Shown piece after piece: positions 17,878 through 27,409 of a stretch of DNA of 64,000 bases (the first letter of the stretch is position 1; each line of letters opens with the position of its first letter). The stretch spans positions 1,116,001 through 1,180,000 of the forward strand of contig OZ241323.1 of the NCBI GenBank assembly GCA_965199685.1, in the 5' to 3' direction. Origin of the DNA: SP5GCR1 sp965199685. GTDB lineage: Bacteria; Pseudomonadota; Gammaproteobacteria; Poriferisulfidales; Oxydemutatoraceae. The notes under the pieces are model-generated. The model had not been told where the DNA came from. It was given only the letters and a program-made list of their open reading frames with translations, and ran no database searches. The translations under genes and the position numbers were made by a program.

Positions 17878-20800
17878 TTAATTGAAGGTGCAGGGACTGC
17901 AGGACATGCGAAAGCCGTAGGTATTGTGTCGTTCGCCTATGGGCTTGCTCCTGCGGTTGGAGGAGCGTAAAGCACTCGAATTATCATTCCAGCCTCCGCC
18001 GCGTTGCACACGGTTACTACAATCACCACCATTTTCACTTCCCCAACTGAATTCGTTATTTGGTGCGTTATTGTAATTTGCGTGCCAGCAATCTTCCACC
18101 CATTCCCATACATTGCCATGCAAATCGTGTAACCCGTAACTATTCGCGGAATAACGGCTGATTAAAGTAGTACCGTTTATATTATTACCTGAAAAGTTTG
18201 CTTGCTGCGTTGTAATCGTATTACCGAAAGAATATCTCTGCATTGCTCTCCCTGCCCGTGTTACATATTCCCATTGCGATTCGCTTAATAATAGATATGC
18301 TTGACCAGTTCTAGCTTGCAACCAGTTTTTATAAGCATTGGCATCATTCCATGAAACACATACCACCGGATGATTGTCGGTTTGAGAAAACCCTGGATTT
18401 TCCCAATCGCAATCAGTGCCTTTCGTGCGCCCGGTCGAACTGGCGAATGCTCTATATTGTCCTCGAGTCACTTCGTATTTGCCAACGTAAAATGAACGGC
18501 GAATATTGACAGTATGTGGCGGCCTCTCATTCGAACTCGCATCTGTATCACCCGACACAGCACCCATCGTGAAACGTCCTCTTGGCACTTCCACCATTTC
18601 GGGAATAGGAATGGTTTCCACTGGTATATTCACCTGTGCCGTATTCCCGGAATTATCGGTCACAACGATCGTAATTATCGTTTTACCGTAGGCATAAGGA
18701 GACTTTGCATCTAGCATAAAACTTGCGGTTCTTTCTCTTTGATTAGGTGGGCCGACGATGATCGGAGATGCGGGAGTAATAGACATCGAATTATCAGCAG
18801 GTTCTAATTGGAGTTCCATAGAGACCTCAGCTCTTCTAGCAGTCACCCTAACTTGAACTTGCAAAGTTTTATCTTCAATCTCTTCTCTATTATCGCCATC
18901 CTCCTCGAGTAAAGTTACCCTTCTATTATTGTCATGTCCCTCAATTAGCAACAAATAAGATTTATCCGCTAGCGAGTTGACTATTGTAAGTGGTAATGTG
19001 CGAGCAATGCGAAAGCCTAAGTTGTTTTGTTGTATAGCCCTGCTAAAACTAGTACGGCTCGCAGAGCGTATATTATTAGATGGTTCATTCCAGCCACCAC
19101 CACGAGCTACGTAATTATTCCTATCAGGACAAGAATTCGTCCAAGCACTACCATCCGTCGGTGCACCTTGATAGTTGTCGTGCCAGCAATCCTGCACCCA
19201 TTCCCATACGTTGCCATGAACATCGTGTAACTCGAAATTATTGGCAGGATAACTGCCTACCGAAGTAGTGTCGTTTATATTACTATCTGCAAAGTTTGCT
19301 TGCTGCACCCTAATCGTATTACCGAAATGATAATTGGTTTCCGTTCTTGCTCGTGCTACATATTCCCATTCTGATTCGCTCAATAATCTATATTCCTGAT
19401 CGGTTCTATCCGATAACCATCTCACATAGGCTCGGGCATCCCGCCACGATACATACGCCGCAGGATGATTGGCTTGCTGATAAAATGCCGGACTATTCCA
19501 TATATCGTGAGGGGTGATATCCTCCGAGCTATCCAGAAAGAACTTAAACTCCTCTCGGGTTATTTCATAGCGACCGACTTCAAAAGGCACGGGAATATTG
19601 ACGGGATGTCTAGGCCTCTCGCTCATCATTGACGATCCCATATTAAATTCCCCTGCCCCAACCTGCACCATTTGCGGGCTGATGGATCTTACTATCACGC
19701 GTATCTTCGTTTCACTTTGATTCCCCAATCCATCAGTCACAACAATGGTTAGCGTCGTCGCACCTATGCTTTGGGCGATAATTCTAAATGTCTCCGTTCT
19801 TGTGCTGCCACTAGAAGGAAAAGTTATAGGTTCCGAGGGTCTTGCTAATATTACCGACTCTCCGCCACGATCTAATCTTAGTGTCATCTCAATGGGATTT
19901 GTATCAGGTTTTATAAAGTTAATTTCGACCGGGATATCCATTCTTCTTAGGCTTCTATCTTCCCACCCCAATGTAAAACTTTGATTTTGCTCAGGTGAGG
20001 CTATTTGCGGTGCTGAAATCGTGCGGGCAATGCGGAAGCCGACATTGTTAAAGTGTCTATCACTTGAACCTGTGCCGCGTTGTGCTGAGCGTAGTAGTGA
20101 TGGGTTATCGCTATCCCAGGCACCGCCACGAAGCACTCTGTTGTCTGACCCTTCACAGATGTTTGCATCAACAACAGCATTGCTGTTATTGGGTATATCC
20201 TCGTAGTTATTAGTGAAGCAATCCCGTACCCATTCCCATACATTGCCGTGAACATCGTGCAACCCGAAATCATTGGCAGGATAACTGCCTACCGAAGTAG
20301 TGCCGTTTATATTACCACCTGCAAAGTTTGCTTGCCGCGTTGAAATTGTATTACCGAAATGATAGTCGGTTTGGGTTCTTGCTCGTGCTACATATTCCCA
20401 TTCCGATTCACTCAATAAGCGATAACCTTGTCCGGTTTCGTCGGATAGCCACCTCACATAAGCTCGGGCATCTCTCCACGATACATACACCGCCGGGTGG
20501 TCGGCTTGTTGCAAATAATAGTTAGGATCATCCCACACACTATGATAAGAGCTCCTTCCTGAACTATTAAGGAAAAACTTAAATTGCTCTCGGGTTATTT
20601 CGTGTTTGCTGACTTCAAAAGACTGGAGGGTAATCTGCTTTCGTGGCGACTCTACATTGCCGGTTTGTGCGGTTACGATGTCACCGTTTCTCCAATATTG
20701 ATTGTGTGGTGAGGTGGGTGTGTTGTCGGATATCCCGATGTCAAACTCTCCGCCATCAACACGCACCATTTCCGGTATCGGCTTGAGCAGACCTTCCATG

Positions 20801-20937
20801 AATACCCGCACTTGAACTTGAGCATTGGTTTGCGCATAGCAAATACCGGATAATAAAAACCATGCAAGTAGAGAGGCTGTTTGAAAGGTAAGTCGAAGAT
20901 TAGAGAAATCTTTTATTGCGCTTAGCTTTTTGATCAT
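17878..20937 (-). CDS. Secreted protein with three SUMF/FGE-like domains
   Basis: 1019 residues with a signal peptide (basic MIKKLSAIK, hydrophobic core, cleavage near CYA-QT), so it is exported. Three formylglycine-generating-enzyme-fold (SUMF) domains are present. Each starts MV(R/Q/E)V…GxFxxG and includes KxExTRxQ(F/Y), HPxVxVSWxDAxAYxxWL, YxLLSESEWEYVxRA, LHDxHGNVWEWVxDC and RGGxW, ending GFR(I/M). They are separated by two beta-rich linkers of ~120-150 residues (TTLTIVVTDGLGNQS, KTIITIVVTDNSGN). The Cys pair that FGE uses after RGGSW is absent in all three domains, so sulfatase activation is unlikely; a structural or ligand-binding role is more probable. The N-terminal VRVFMEGLL resembles the C-terminus of the giant protein at 59073-64000. 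Confidence 0.88.
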   Translation of the reverse strand: MIKKLSAIKDFSNLRLTFQTASLLAWFLLSGICYAQTNAQVQVRVFMEGLLKPIPEMVRVDGGEFDIGISDNTPTSPHNQYWRNGDIVTAQTGNVESPRKQITLQSFEVSKHEITREQFKFFLNSSGRSSYHSVWDDPNYYLQQADHPAVYVSWRDARAYVRWLSDETGQGYRLLSESEWEYVARARTQTDYHFGNTISTRQANFAGGNINGTTSVGSYPANDFGLHDVHGNVWEWVRDCFTNNYEDIPNNSNAVVDANICEGSDNRVLRGGAWDSDNPSLLRSAQRGTGSSDRHFNNVGFRIARTISAPQIASPEQNQSFTLGWEDRSLRRMDIPVEINFIKPDTNPIEMTLRLDRGGESVILARPSEPITFPSSGSTRTETFRIIAQSIGATTLTIVVTDGLGNQSETKIRVIVRSISPQMVQVGAGEFNMGSSMMSERPRHPVNIPVPFEVGRYEITREEFKFFLDSSEDITPHDIWNSPAFYQQANHPAAYVSWRDARAYVRWLSDRTDQEYRLLSESEWEYVARARTETNYHFGNTIRVQQANFADSNINDTTSVGSYPANNFELHDVHGNVWEWVQDCWHDNYQGAPTDGSAWTNSCPDRNNYVARGGGWNEPSNNIRSASRTSFSRAIQQNNLGFRIARTLPLTIVNSLADKSYLLLIEGHDNNRRVTLLEEDGDNREEIEDKTLQVQVRVTARRAEVSMELQLEPADNSMSITPASPIIVGPPNQRERTASFMLDAKSPYAYGKTIITIVVTDNSGNTAQVNIPVETIPIPEMVEVPRGRFTMGAVSGDTDASSNERPPHTVNIRRSFYVGKYEVTRGQYRAFASSTGRTKGTDCDWENPGFSQTDNHPVVCVSWNDANAYKNWLQARTGQAYLLLSESQWEYVTRAGRAMQRYSFGNTITTQQANFSGNNINGTTLISRYSANSYGLHDLHGNVWEWVEDCWHANYNNAPNNEFSWGSENGGDCSNRVQRGGGWNDNSSALRSSNRRSKPIGERHNTYGFRMSCSPCTFN

Positions 20938-21128
20938 ATTAAGGATGAATGTTAAGGGAAATTATATCATGCCTGGGGTTGTACGATTGAATAATGCCAG
21001 ATACATATTGGACTTGGACCTTTTATGGATATAACATAGATGTTGGTTGATGTATGGCAAAGGCGTTTACAATATTGACCTAGCTTGCCGATTAATATTT
21101 GATAACTTATATACAAGGAAATCTGAAA

Positions 21129-21350
21129 ATGTCTCAAATAGCGTTATATGACACATTGAGAAAAATAGACGGTGTCACTGATGCCGAAGCAAAAGAGGCT
21201 GTTGCCGATGTTGCAAATTCAAAAGATGTAGCAACAAAAATGGATTTATTGGAATTAAAATACCAATTAACATGGCGCATGATAATTGTAGGGTTAGGTG
21301 TTGCGGCAATAGTTATTGCTGCCGTTGGCTTAATGATTAGGTTTCTATAA
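21129..21350 (+). CDS. Small coiled-coil membrane protein, family member 1
   Basis: 73 residues from the ATG at 21129, with AAGGA nine nt upstream. Layout: MSQIALYDTLRKI…, EAKEAVADVANSKDVATKMDLLELK, then one C-terminal transmembrane helix ending VGLMIRFL. The N-terminal and C-terminal segments match the protein at 29653-29985 nearly word for word, but only one ATKMD repeat is present. Related in style to DUF1640/Bdr-like coiled-coil membrane proteins. Function unknown. Confidence 0.75.
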   Translation: MSQIALYDTLRKIDGVTDAEAKEAVADVANSKDVATKMDLLELKYQLTWRMIIVGLGVAAIVIAAVGLMIRFL

Positions 21351-21359
21351 TCGTTAGAA

Positions 21360-21655
21360 TTTCACAGAGGAGATTTGGCTGGTGCAGAACCGCCACAACC
21401 ACCTCGTCAGATAGAACCGCCACTTGAGCCAGTAGGTCAAGTGGCGTAACTTTGTGCAAAATCTAAATGCTGTGTTCGTTAAAAACATCACATATATCAA
21501 AATCAATCGGCGTGACATTGTGCAGAACCTTAACAACCACCCCGTCAGGCTTCGCCTGCCACCCCTCCACAGGAGGGGAATGTACTAATGCAGACACTTT
21601 TTCAACAGTCTCATGTTAGCCCTCCCCTACCAGTATCATAAATTAGATGGATAAA
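21360..21655. repeat. Composite hairpin repeat region
   Basis: Type B hairpin (GCCACTTGA 21419-21427, TCAAGTGGC 21437-21445) followed by GTAACTTTGTGCAAAATCTAAA… and then an unpaired type A right arm TCAATCGGC at 21503-21511 with GTGACATTGTGCAGAACC. The left arm of type A is missing in this copy. The CAGGC-TTC-GCCTG and CCCCTCC-ACA-GGAGGGG hairpins follow (21546-21578). No gene. Confidence 0.85.
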
Positions 21656-21697
21656 TGGATTATTTGTGCAAGGACAACGCGTGAAGGGGAATGTCAC

Positions 21698-22153
21698 CTA
21701 CAGAGGGATGCTGTCTTTTGCGATTTGGTCGGCGCGTTCGTTCTCCAAATAGCCGCTGTGAGCTTTGACCCATCGCCATTTGATTTTCATCAGTGCGTTC
21801 AGACGGTCTAGTTCTTTCCATAGGTCTTGGTTTTTGACTACTCTTTTGTTCGCTGTTCTCCAGTTGTTTTTTTTCCAGCCGGCAATCCACATCTGTATGC
21901 CGTTTTTGAGGTAAAGCGAGTCGGTTGTGAGATAAACGATGTGTTTCTTGCCTTTGAGTTTTTCTAGTTTGATTGCCGAGAGTCCTTGTATCGCTGCGGT
22001 GAGTTCCATGCGGTTATTAGTGGTGTTATGCTCGCCGCCGCAGAGTATTTTTTCGTAAGTTCCGTAAACCAGTATTGCCGCCCAACCGCCTGGTCCTGGA
22101 TTGCCTCGGCATGCGCCGTCAGTATAAATATGAATGGGTTTTATGTCTGGCAA
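21698..22153 (-). CDS. rnhA: Ribonuclease HI
   Basis: 151 residues. Degrades the RNA strand of RNA:DNA hybrids in the cytoplasm. All active-site motifs are present: TDGACRGNPGPGGWA (Asp), NRMELTAAIQGL (Glu), TTDSLYL (Asp), and the basic handle with KAHSG and ENERADQIA (His, Asp). The start is TTG, with AAGGA nine nt upstream; no ATG is available at the conserved N-terminus. Lies 10 nt downstream of a methyltransferase gene in the same direction, resembling the yafS/rnhA neighbourhood of enterobacteria. Confidence 0.96.
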   Translation of the reverse strand: MPDIKPIHIYTDGACRGNPGPGGWAAILVYGTYEKILCGGEHNTTNNRMELTAAIQGLSAIKLEKLKGKKHIVYLTTDSLYLKNGIQMWIAGWKKNNWRTANKRVVKNQDLWKELDRLNALMKIKWRWVKAHSGYLENERADQIAKDSIPL

Positions 22154-22163
22154 AGCAGATTCC

Positions 22164-22916
22164 TTAAGCGGTCGGCTGTGGGGCTTCGGGCTTTATCATG
22201 CGATCTTTCCATATCGGACCTAACGGTATCATGCGCGAGACTTGTTTTACTGCAAGTATTGCATAAAAGGAGCTACCCCATTTCATAAATCGCTTGCAAC
22301 CGCGCGAGATTTTGCCCGCATAGCCGGGGTGGTTTTTGTATTGAATCAAAGGGGGGGCAAAATAATGTAATTCTTTTACCTTAAAGCCTAGCACTGAGAG
22401 CCAGTCTTTTACACGAAAAGGGGTATAGAAGTTGCCACACCACGGTGGGTTGGCTCGTCCGTGTAGTTGAAACAGCTTGAATAAACCCTGATAACTTATT
22501 GGATTGAAAGCGATTATTATAAGCGACCCTTCGGAGATTAACACTCTATCGATTTCGCGCAAAAACTCGTGCGGATGCGGGATGAATTCAAAAACATGGT
22601 GTGCGATGATCAGATCCATGCTCTCGGTATCAAACGGTAAAGAAGCGAAATTGGCAAGTATACCGGTGTCAGAATACCGAGCTGCATTGACAATACATTG
22701 AGTGCGTACGCGACTACAAGATAATAATTCTTCGCCTACCTGAAAGGATGCGATATGCGCGGCGTAATAGCCCATTGTTCTCTCCAGCCACGGCTGCAAC
22801 GCGGGTTCAGTTTCCATCCATAGTTTTCTATTGACATCGCTTTGATACCATTCGTCCAGTAACAAGGAGTTTTGGGATGGGGTTCTTTCAATACGTTTTT
22901 TCTTAAAGTTAAACAT
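22164..22916 (-). CDS. SAM-dependent methyltransferase (YafS-like)
   Basis: 250 residues. A class I methyltransferase of the type 11 group: FASLPFDTESMDLIIAHHVFEFIPHPHEFLREIDRVLISEGSLIII is the classic motif II-III region, followed by FNPISYQGL. The glycine-rich motif I is degenerate. Resembles E. coli YafS, whose substrate is unknown, and has the same neighbour (rnhA). Probably co-transcribed with rnhA. Confidence 0.85.
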   Translation of the reverse strand: MFNFKKKRIERTPSQNSLLLDEWYQSDVNRKLWMETEPALQPWLERTMGYYAAHIASFQVGEELLSCSRVRTQCIVNAARYSDTGILANFASLPFDTESMDLIIAHHVFEFIPHPHEFLREIDRVLISEGSLIIIAFNPISYQGLFKLFQLHGRANPPWCGNFYTPFRVKDWLSVLGFKVKELHYFAPPLIQYKNHPGYAGKISRGCKRFMKWGSSFYAILAVKQVSRMIPLGPIWKDRMIKPEAPQPTA

Positions 22917-22920
22917 TGGG

Positions 22921-23400
22921 TTGTTGAAAAAGTGTTTTATATTTATTTATGGGAACCATGATTTGATGGCGCGGAGCGGTTGGGTTTGTGCAATGACAAT
23001 ACTTTAGGGAGGGCATGTGGGACTGTTGAAAAATAGAACCGCCATTTGTTGCAGTAGCACAAATGGCGTGACTTTGTGCAGAACCACCACAACCACCCCG
23101 TCAGGCTGCGCCTGCCACCCCTCCACAGGAGGGGAATGTACCAATGCAAACACTTTTTCAACAGCCCCATGTTAGCCCTCCCCTACGGGTGGTTTGCATG
23201 ATTTGATGGCGCGGAGCGGTTGGGTTTGTGCGATGACAATACTTTAGGGAGGGCATATTGAATCGCCGATTGAACCAGTAGGTCAATCGGCGTGACATTG
23301 TGCAGAACTCTAAGATGGTGGGCAGCGTATTCATTGCAAAATGCAATACCCTCCCCTACGGTGTATGAAATATTTTTTCAGACACGACACAATCATATTG
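22921..23400. repeat. Repeat region with type C and type A hairpins
   Basis: Type C hairpin (GCCATTTGT 23041-23049, ACAAATGGC 23059-23067, inner GC/GC pair, loop AGTA) and type A hairpin (23265-23273 / 23283-23291). Both are followed by GTGAC…TGTGCAGAAC. Between them are the CAGGC-TGC-GCCTG and CCCCTCC-ACA-GGAGGGG hairpins, the ACTTTTTCAACAGCCCC motif and TTAGCCCTCCCCTACGG. No gene seen. Confidence 0.85.
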
Positions 23401-25026
23401 TTAGGCGACGGAAATCGTAGGCACGGCTGCCAATAGTTCTTTGGTGTAGTCGTGCGTTGGTTTTGATAAAATGTTCATGGTATCTCCATATTCTATGATT
23501 TTTCCTTTATAAATGACTGCAATTTCGTGTGCTAGATAGGCAACGATAGAGATATCGTGGGTAATGAATAGGTAGCCCAAATTGAGTTGTATTTGCAGTT
23601 CTTGTAATAGATTGAGTATTTGTGCTTGCACCAGCACATCCAATGCGCTGGTGGGTTCGTCCCATATAATGAAATCTGGTTTTGCCGCAAGCGACCTGGC
23701 GATGCAAATACGCTGACGTTGACCGCCCGACAGCTGATGCGGATAGCGTCTTAGATAATCATTGCTTAAACCGACCTGCTCCAATAATCTGTTCAGTTCG
23801 GCATCCAAATCATCACACCCTTTGCATAGTAGAGCTTCGCCTAGAATCTGTGCAATAGACATCTTAGGGTTCAGCGAATAAAACGGATCTTGGAACACGA
23901 TCTGCGTTTGTGCTTTGATATCATCTACCGGCTCAGGCCCTCCGCTCTCTGCGACAATATGGATTTTCCCACGGCTGGGTCTATTCAAAGCCAGCAGAGC
24001 TCTGGCAATGGTTGTTTTACCGCTCCCCGACTCACCAACCAATGCCAGCGTCCTCCCGCGTCGTAGCGTGAACGAAACACCGTCTACGGCTTTTACGGTA
24101 TGTTTTATTTGCCTCAGCAACCCGCTACGTAATTGGAAATGGACGGCTAAATCGTCAACCTCTACCCTGCCCTGCGAAGTTCTATCGGCACCATCAAGTT
24201 TTTGTAGTTGCCCTTCGGGGTTTAATAGATAGCCGCGTTTGGATTGGTCGGGTAGCATTTGATAAAGACTGCGGGTATAGTCGTGGCGCGCCTGCTTGAA
24301 AAATATATCGGCATTCGCTTCCTCCAATATCTTGCCGTATCGCATCACTGCGATACGCTCGGCAACATTGCTGACCACTGATAAATCGTGAGAGATAAAC
24401 AGCATTGCCATGCCACGGCGTTTTTGTAGATCGCACAATAGTTCAAGCACCTGCGCTTGTATCGTCACATCCAATGCGGTGGTCGGTTCGTCGGCAATCA
24501 ACAAAGCAGGATTTGCCACCAATGCCATCGCAATCATCGCTCGTTGTTTCATACCACCCGACAGCTGATGCGGATACGATTGAAATACGCGCTCGGGATC
24601 CGGCAGTCCTACATCCTCAAACAACTGTAATGCGCTCTTGTGCGCCTCGGCACCTTTCTGCTTGCGATGCAGTGCTAGCGGTTCTAAAATCTGTTTGCCT
24701 ACTTTCATCACTGGATTGAAAGAGGTCATCGGTTCTTGAAAGATCATTGCCAGTTTGGCAGCACGATAAAAGCGCATTTGTGATGCCGGCAGTTTGAGTA
24801 AATCAGTGCCGTTTAGTTCTACAGAACCCGAACAGATTTGCAAATTGGACGACAGCAAGCGCAACAAAGCCAATGCGGTCAGCGATTTACCTGACCCCGA
24901 TTCTCCCAGCAACGCAAAGCTCTGCCCTTCGGCTATATCAAAGCTGATGTTATCAACCAGCACACCGCCTTGCGCTGGGTCTATGGTCCTTATCGTTAAA
25001 TCACGAACACGCAACAAGGGTTTCAT
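23401..25026 (-). CDS. ABC importer ATP-binding protein, two ATPase domains (YejF-like)
   Basis: 541 residues with two complete ABC cassettes in tandem. The first has GESGSGKS, LSGGMKQR and LLIADEPT; the second has GESGSGKT, LSGGQRQR and FIIWDEPT. It powers the peptide-type importer encoded just upstream. Length and layout match YejF/OppDF fusions. The ATG at 25026 overlaps the preceding permease stop by 4 nt, so it is the last gene of the coupled operon. No clear terminator follows before the repeats. Confidence 0.95.
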   Translation of the reverse strand: MKPLLRVRDLTIRTIDPAQGGVLVDNISFDIAEGQSFALLGESGSGKSLTALALLRLLSSNLQICSGSVELNGTDLLKLPASQMRFYRAAKLAMIFQEPMTSFNPVMKVGKQILEPLALHRKQKGAEAHKSALQLFEDVGLPDPERVFQSYPHQLSGGMKQRAMIAMALVANPALLIADEPTTALDVTIQAQVLELLCDLQKRRGMAMLFISHDLSVVSNVAERIAVMRYGKILEEANADIFFKQARHDYTRSLYQMLPDQSKRGYLLNPEGQLQKLDGADRTSQGRVEVDDLAVHFQLRSGLLRQIKHTVKAVDGVSFTLRRGRTLALVGESGSGKTTIARALLALNRPSRGKIHIVAESGGPEPVDDIKAQTQIVFQDPFYSLNPKMSIAQILGEALLCKGCDDLDAELNRLLEQVGLSNDYLRRYPHQLSGGQRQRICIARSLAAKPDFIIWDEPTSALDVLVQAQILNLLQELQIQLNLGYLFITHDISIVAYLAHEIAVIYKGKIIEYGDTMNILSKPTHDYTKELLAAVPTISVA

Positions 25027-26435
25027 TTGGCGGACTCCGCAGTACGAGGATCAAACGCGTCTCTAACACCGTCGGCAAAAAGATTTGCACACAACACCAA
25101 CCCGAATAGGAAAATCATCGCTGCGAGCAACGGCCACCAGACTATCGGCTCGCGCGCCATCTCTAAGCGCGCGCTATTGATCATATTTCCCCAGCTATTC
25201 ATCGTCGGGTCTACGCCGATGTTGATGTATGACAGCACCGTCTCAGCCAGCACCAAGCCGCTAAAATCCAGTGCAATCGTGATGAACACGATATGCATCA
25301 CGTTCGGTAAAATATGGCGTAGCAACACTTGCCACTGCGGGATGCCCAACACTTGCGCAGCCTCTATATAATTCATTTCTTTGATCTTTAATGTCTCGGC
25401 TCGTAGCAGACGGCACAAGCCTGTCCAACTGGTAATGCCGAGGATGCCGCATAGAAACAGCAATCGCAAATCCGAGCGTTCGGTCAGATTATTAAATTGC
25501 TCAGGATTCTGATCCATATAAACATGGAGTAGCAGAATTGACGCAGCAACCAGAAGTACACCCGGCACTGAGTTCAGCGTTGTATACAGATATTGGATGA
25601 CATCGTCTATCCTGCCCAGAAAATAGCCGGCACAAACCCCCAGGACTAGCGCAAAAGGTAGCATTATCAGAGTCGTTAGTGTGCCGATTAAAAACCCAGT
25701 GCGTATGCTTTTGACTGCTTGATACAGCACATCCGAGCCAATTTTATCAGTGCCTAGCACATGATAGTATTGACTCATATAGGCAATCGTGAAAATCATC
25801 ACAACGAGTAGCATCAAGGTTATCATCACTGCCCGCCATGGCAATTCGTGATGGTCGTGTATCAACATCGGCACAACCCGCTCTATGGGTTTGGATGCAC
25901 GCTTGGCGTAGAAAAAGCAAATCAGCAAGTAAATGAAAAGAAAGCTCAGCAATCCGAAGAACACCCCTGTGACGATGCGCACACCAATATCAAAAGCCTT
26001 TTGCAGTTCGGGGTCATCCAAGTGTGCGCCGCCGTATTGCAGGCGCGGGTAATGCTGTTTGGTCACTCCGTCATCGACAAAGAACTCTTTGACATAGGCA
26101 TGTGTTGCGAAAGGTGCCGCATAGCTTTTCTCAGTACGCTCGTGTAGCGGCAATAAGATCTGATCCAAAACGCTGACGATTTCGTTTGAATAGATAACCT
26201 CGTTGTTGGCACCCCGTTGATCCAACGCCTTATGAAAATGCAGCGAGTCTAGAAATGCAACCATGAAATAGAACATCAGAAACACTGAGGAGATCATTGC
26301 CACTTTGTTACGTGCAAGTTTTCTCCAAATCGCACGCAGATGAGGGCGCGTGCGTGCATAATAAAAATATACCGCGAACAATCCGATCAATACGAAAAAG
26401 AACGCATCGCTTAACAGGATAACCGGCTTAATCAT
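25023..26435 (-). CDS. ABC importer permease, YejE/OppC-like (extended)
   Basis: 470 residues, about 130 more than a usual OppC/YejE. The additional part is N-terminal: a transmembrane helix, a second helix, then a ~90-residue extracytoplasmic segment and another helix before the standard permease domain. The cytoplasmic EAA loop is EAAQVLGIPQWQVLLRHILPN. Translationally coupled (4-nt overlaps) to the genes on both sides. The peptide class carried is not deducible. Confidence 0.92.
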   Translation of the reverse strand: MIKPVILLSDAFFFVLIGLFAVYFYYARTRPHLRAIWRKLARNKVAMISSVFLMFYFMVAFLDSLHFHKALDQRGANNEVIYSNEIVSVLDQILLPLHERTEKSYAAPFATHAYVKEFFVDDGVTKQHYPRLQYGGAHLDDPELQKAFDIGVRIVTGVFFGLLSFLFIYLLICFFYAKRASKPIERVVPMLIHDHHELPWRAVMITLMLLVVMIFTIAYMSQYYHVLGTDKIGSDVLYQAVKSIRTGFLIGTLTTLIMLPFALVLGVCAGYFLGRIDDVIQYLYTTLNSVPGVLLVAASILLLHVYMDQNPEQFNNLTERSDLRLLFLCGILGITSWTGLCRLLRAETLKIKEMNYIEAAQVLGIPQWQVLLRHILPNVMHIVFITIALDFSGLVLAETVLSYINIGVDPTMNSWGNMINSARLEMAREPIVWWPLLAAMIFLFGLVLCANLFADGVRDAFDPRTAESAK

Positions 26436-27409
26436 TCTAAACGCACCCTCGGATCAACTAAGGTATATGAAATATCGGTCAGCAGTAAGCCGATGATGTA
26501 TAGGAATGAACCCAAAAAGACCATCGCTCTGACGATTGCAAAATCCTCTCGGGCAATCGCATCTATGGTATAACTGCCTAGACCAGGGATGCCGAAAAAG
26601 GACTCTATGATTAAGCTCCCCAAGAACAACAACGGCAAGACGACAACGACACCGGTGAGTATTGGGATCATCGCATTCGGCAACACATGGTTGAACAGGA
26701 TATAAAAATCGCTCAGCCCTTTGGCTCTTGCAGTAGTAACATAATCTTTGGAGATTTCCTCAAGGAAAATCGTACGGTACCAGCGACTGCCTGCCCCAAT
26801 GCCGCTAACGACACCGATCAACACTGGAAGTATGACGAATTTGATGGCATCAATGCCAGTGTCATACCCTGAGATAGGCACCAGATTGAGTATTTTGGCA
26901 AATAGATATTGCCCGCCGATGATATAAAAAAGTGCCGAGATAGACATCAAAACGACGCACAATACGACCGAACTGAAATCGACATAAGTTGCCCTGAAAA
27001 ACACCATGAACAATGCAAAGCTGATATTAACCAGCAAGCCGATTAGCAAAGTCGGTATCGCAATCGCTAAGCTCGGCCACATACGTTGCGTAATATCGTG
27101 GGCAATGTTGCGTCCGCTATCCGAAGGGCCGAAATCAAATGCGAATAGGCGCACCGATTTTTCGTAAAAGATGGTATCGGAGAATGCGCTCAAACCCTGC
27201 TGTTCACCGTTATATAACAAAGGTTTATCGTAGCCGCGCTCGCTTTTCCAGAAATCTATCTGCGCTTGTGTGACATGACGATCGCCCAAGTGCATGCGGG
27301 CGATATCGTCGGGTGAGTTGACGACGAAAAACAACGCAAAGGTCAGCAGGTTGACACCTATCAAAATAGGTATCGCATAAACAACTCGACGAAATAGGTA
27401 GTTAATCAT
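26432..27409 (-). CDS. ABC importer permease, YejB/OppB-like
   Basis: 325 residues, six predicted transmembrane helices. N-terminal FRRVVYAIPILIGVNLLTFALFFV is typical of OppB-type permeases. The EAA-type loop is TTARAKGLSDFYILFNHVLPNA. C-terminal DISYTLVDPRVRLE is the family ending. ATGA overlap with the substrate-binding protein gene upstream and with the second permease downstream. Confidence 0.94.
   Translation of the reverse strand: MINYLFRRVVYAIPILIGVNLLTFALFFVVNSPDDIARMHLGDRHVTQAQIDFWKSERGYDKPLLYNGEQQGLSAFSDTIFYEKSVRLFAFDFGPSDSGRNIAHDITQRMWPSLAIAIPTLLIGLLVNISFALFMVFFRATYVDFSSVVLCVVLMSISALFYIIGGQYLFAKILNLVPISGYDTGIDAIKFVILPVLIGVVSGIGAGSRWYRTIFLEEISKDYVTTARAKGLSDFYILFNHVLPNAMIPILTGVVVVLPLLFLGSLIIESFFGIPGLGSYTIDAIAREDFAIVRAMVFLGSFLYIIGLLLTDISYTLVDPRVRLE

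Noticed and set aside
17308..17970. 220-codon plus-strand open frame
   Set aside because: It consists of repeat DNA (GGCGGA hairpins, GGAGGGG hairpin) and runs into the 3' end of the SUMF gene; residue content is unlike any protein.
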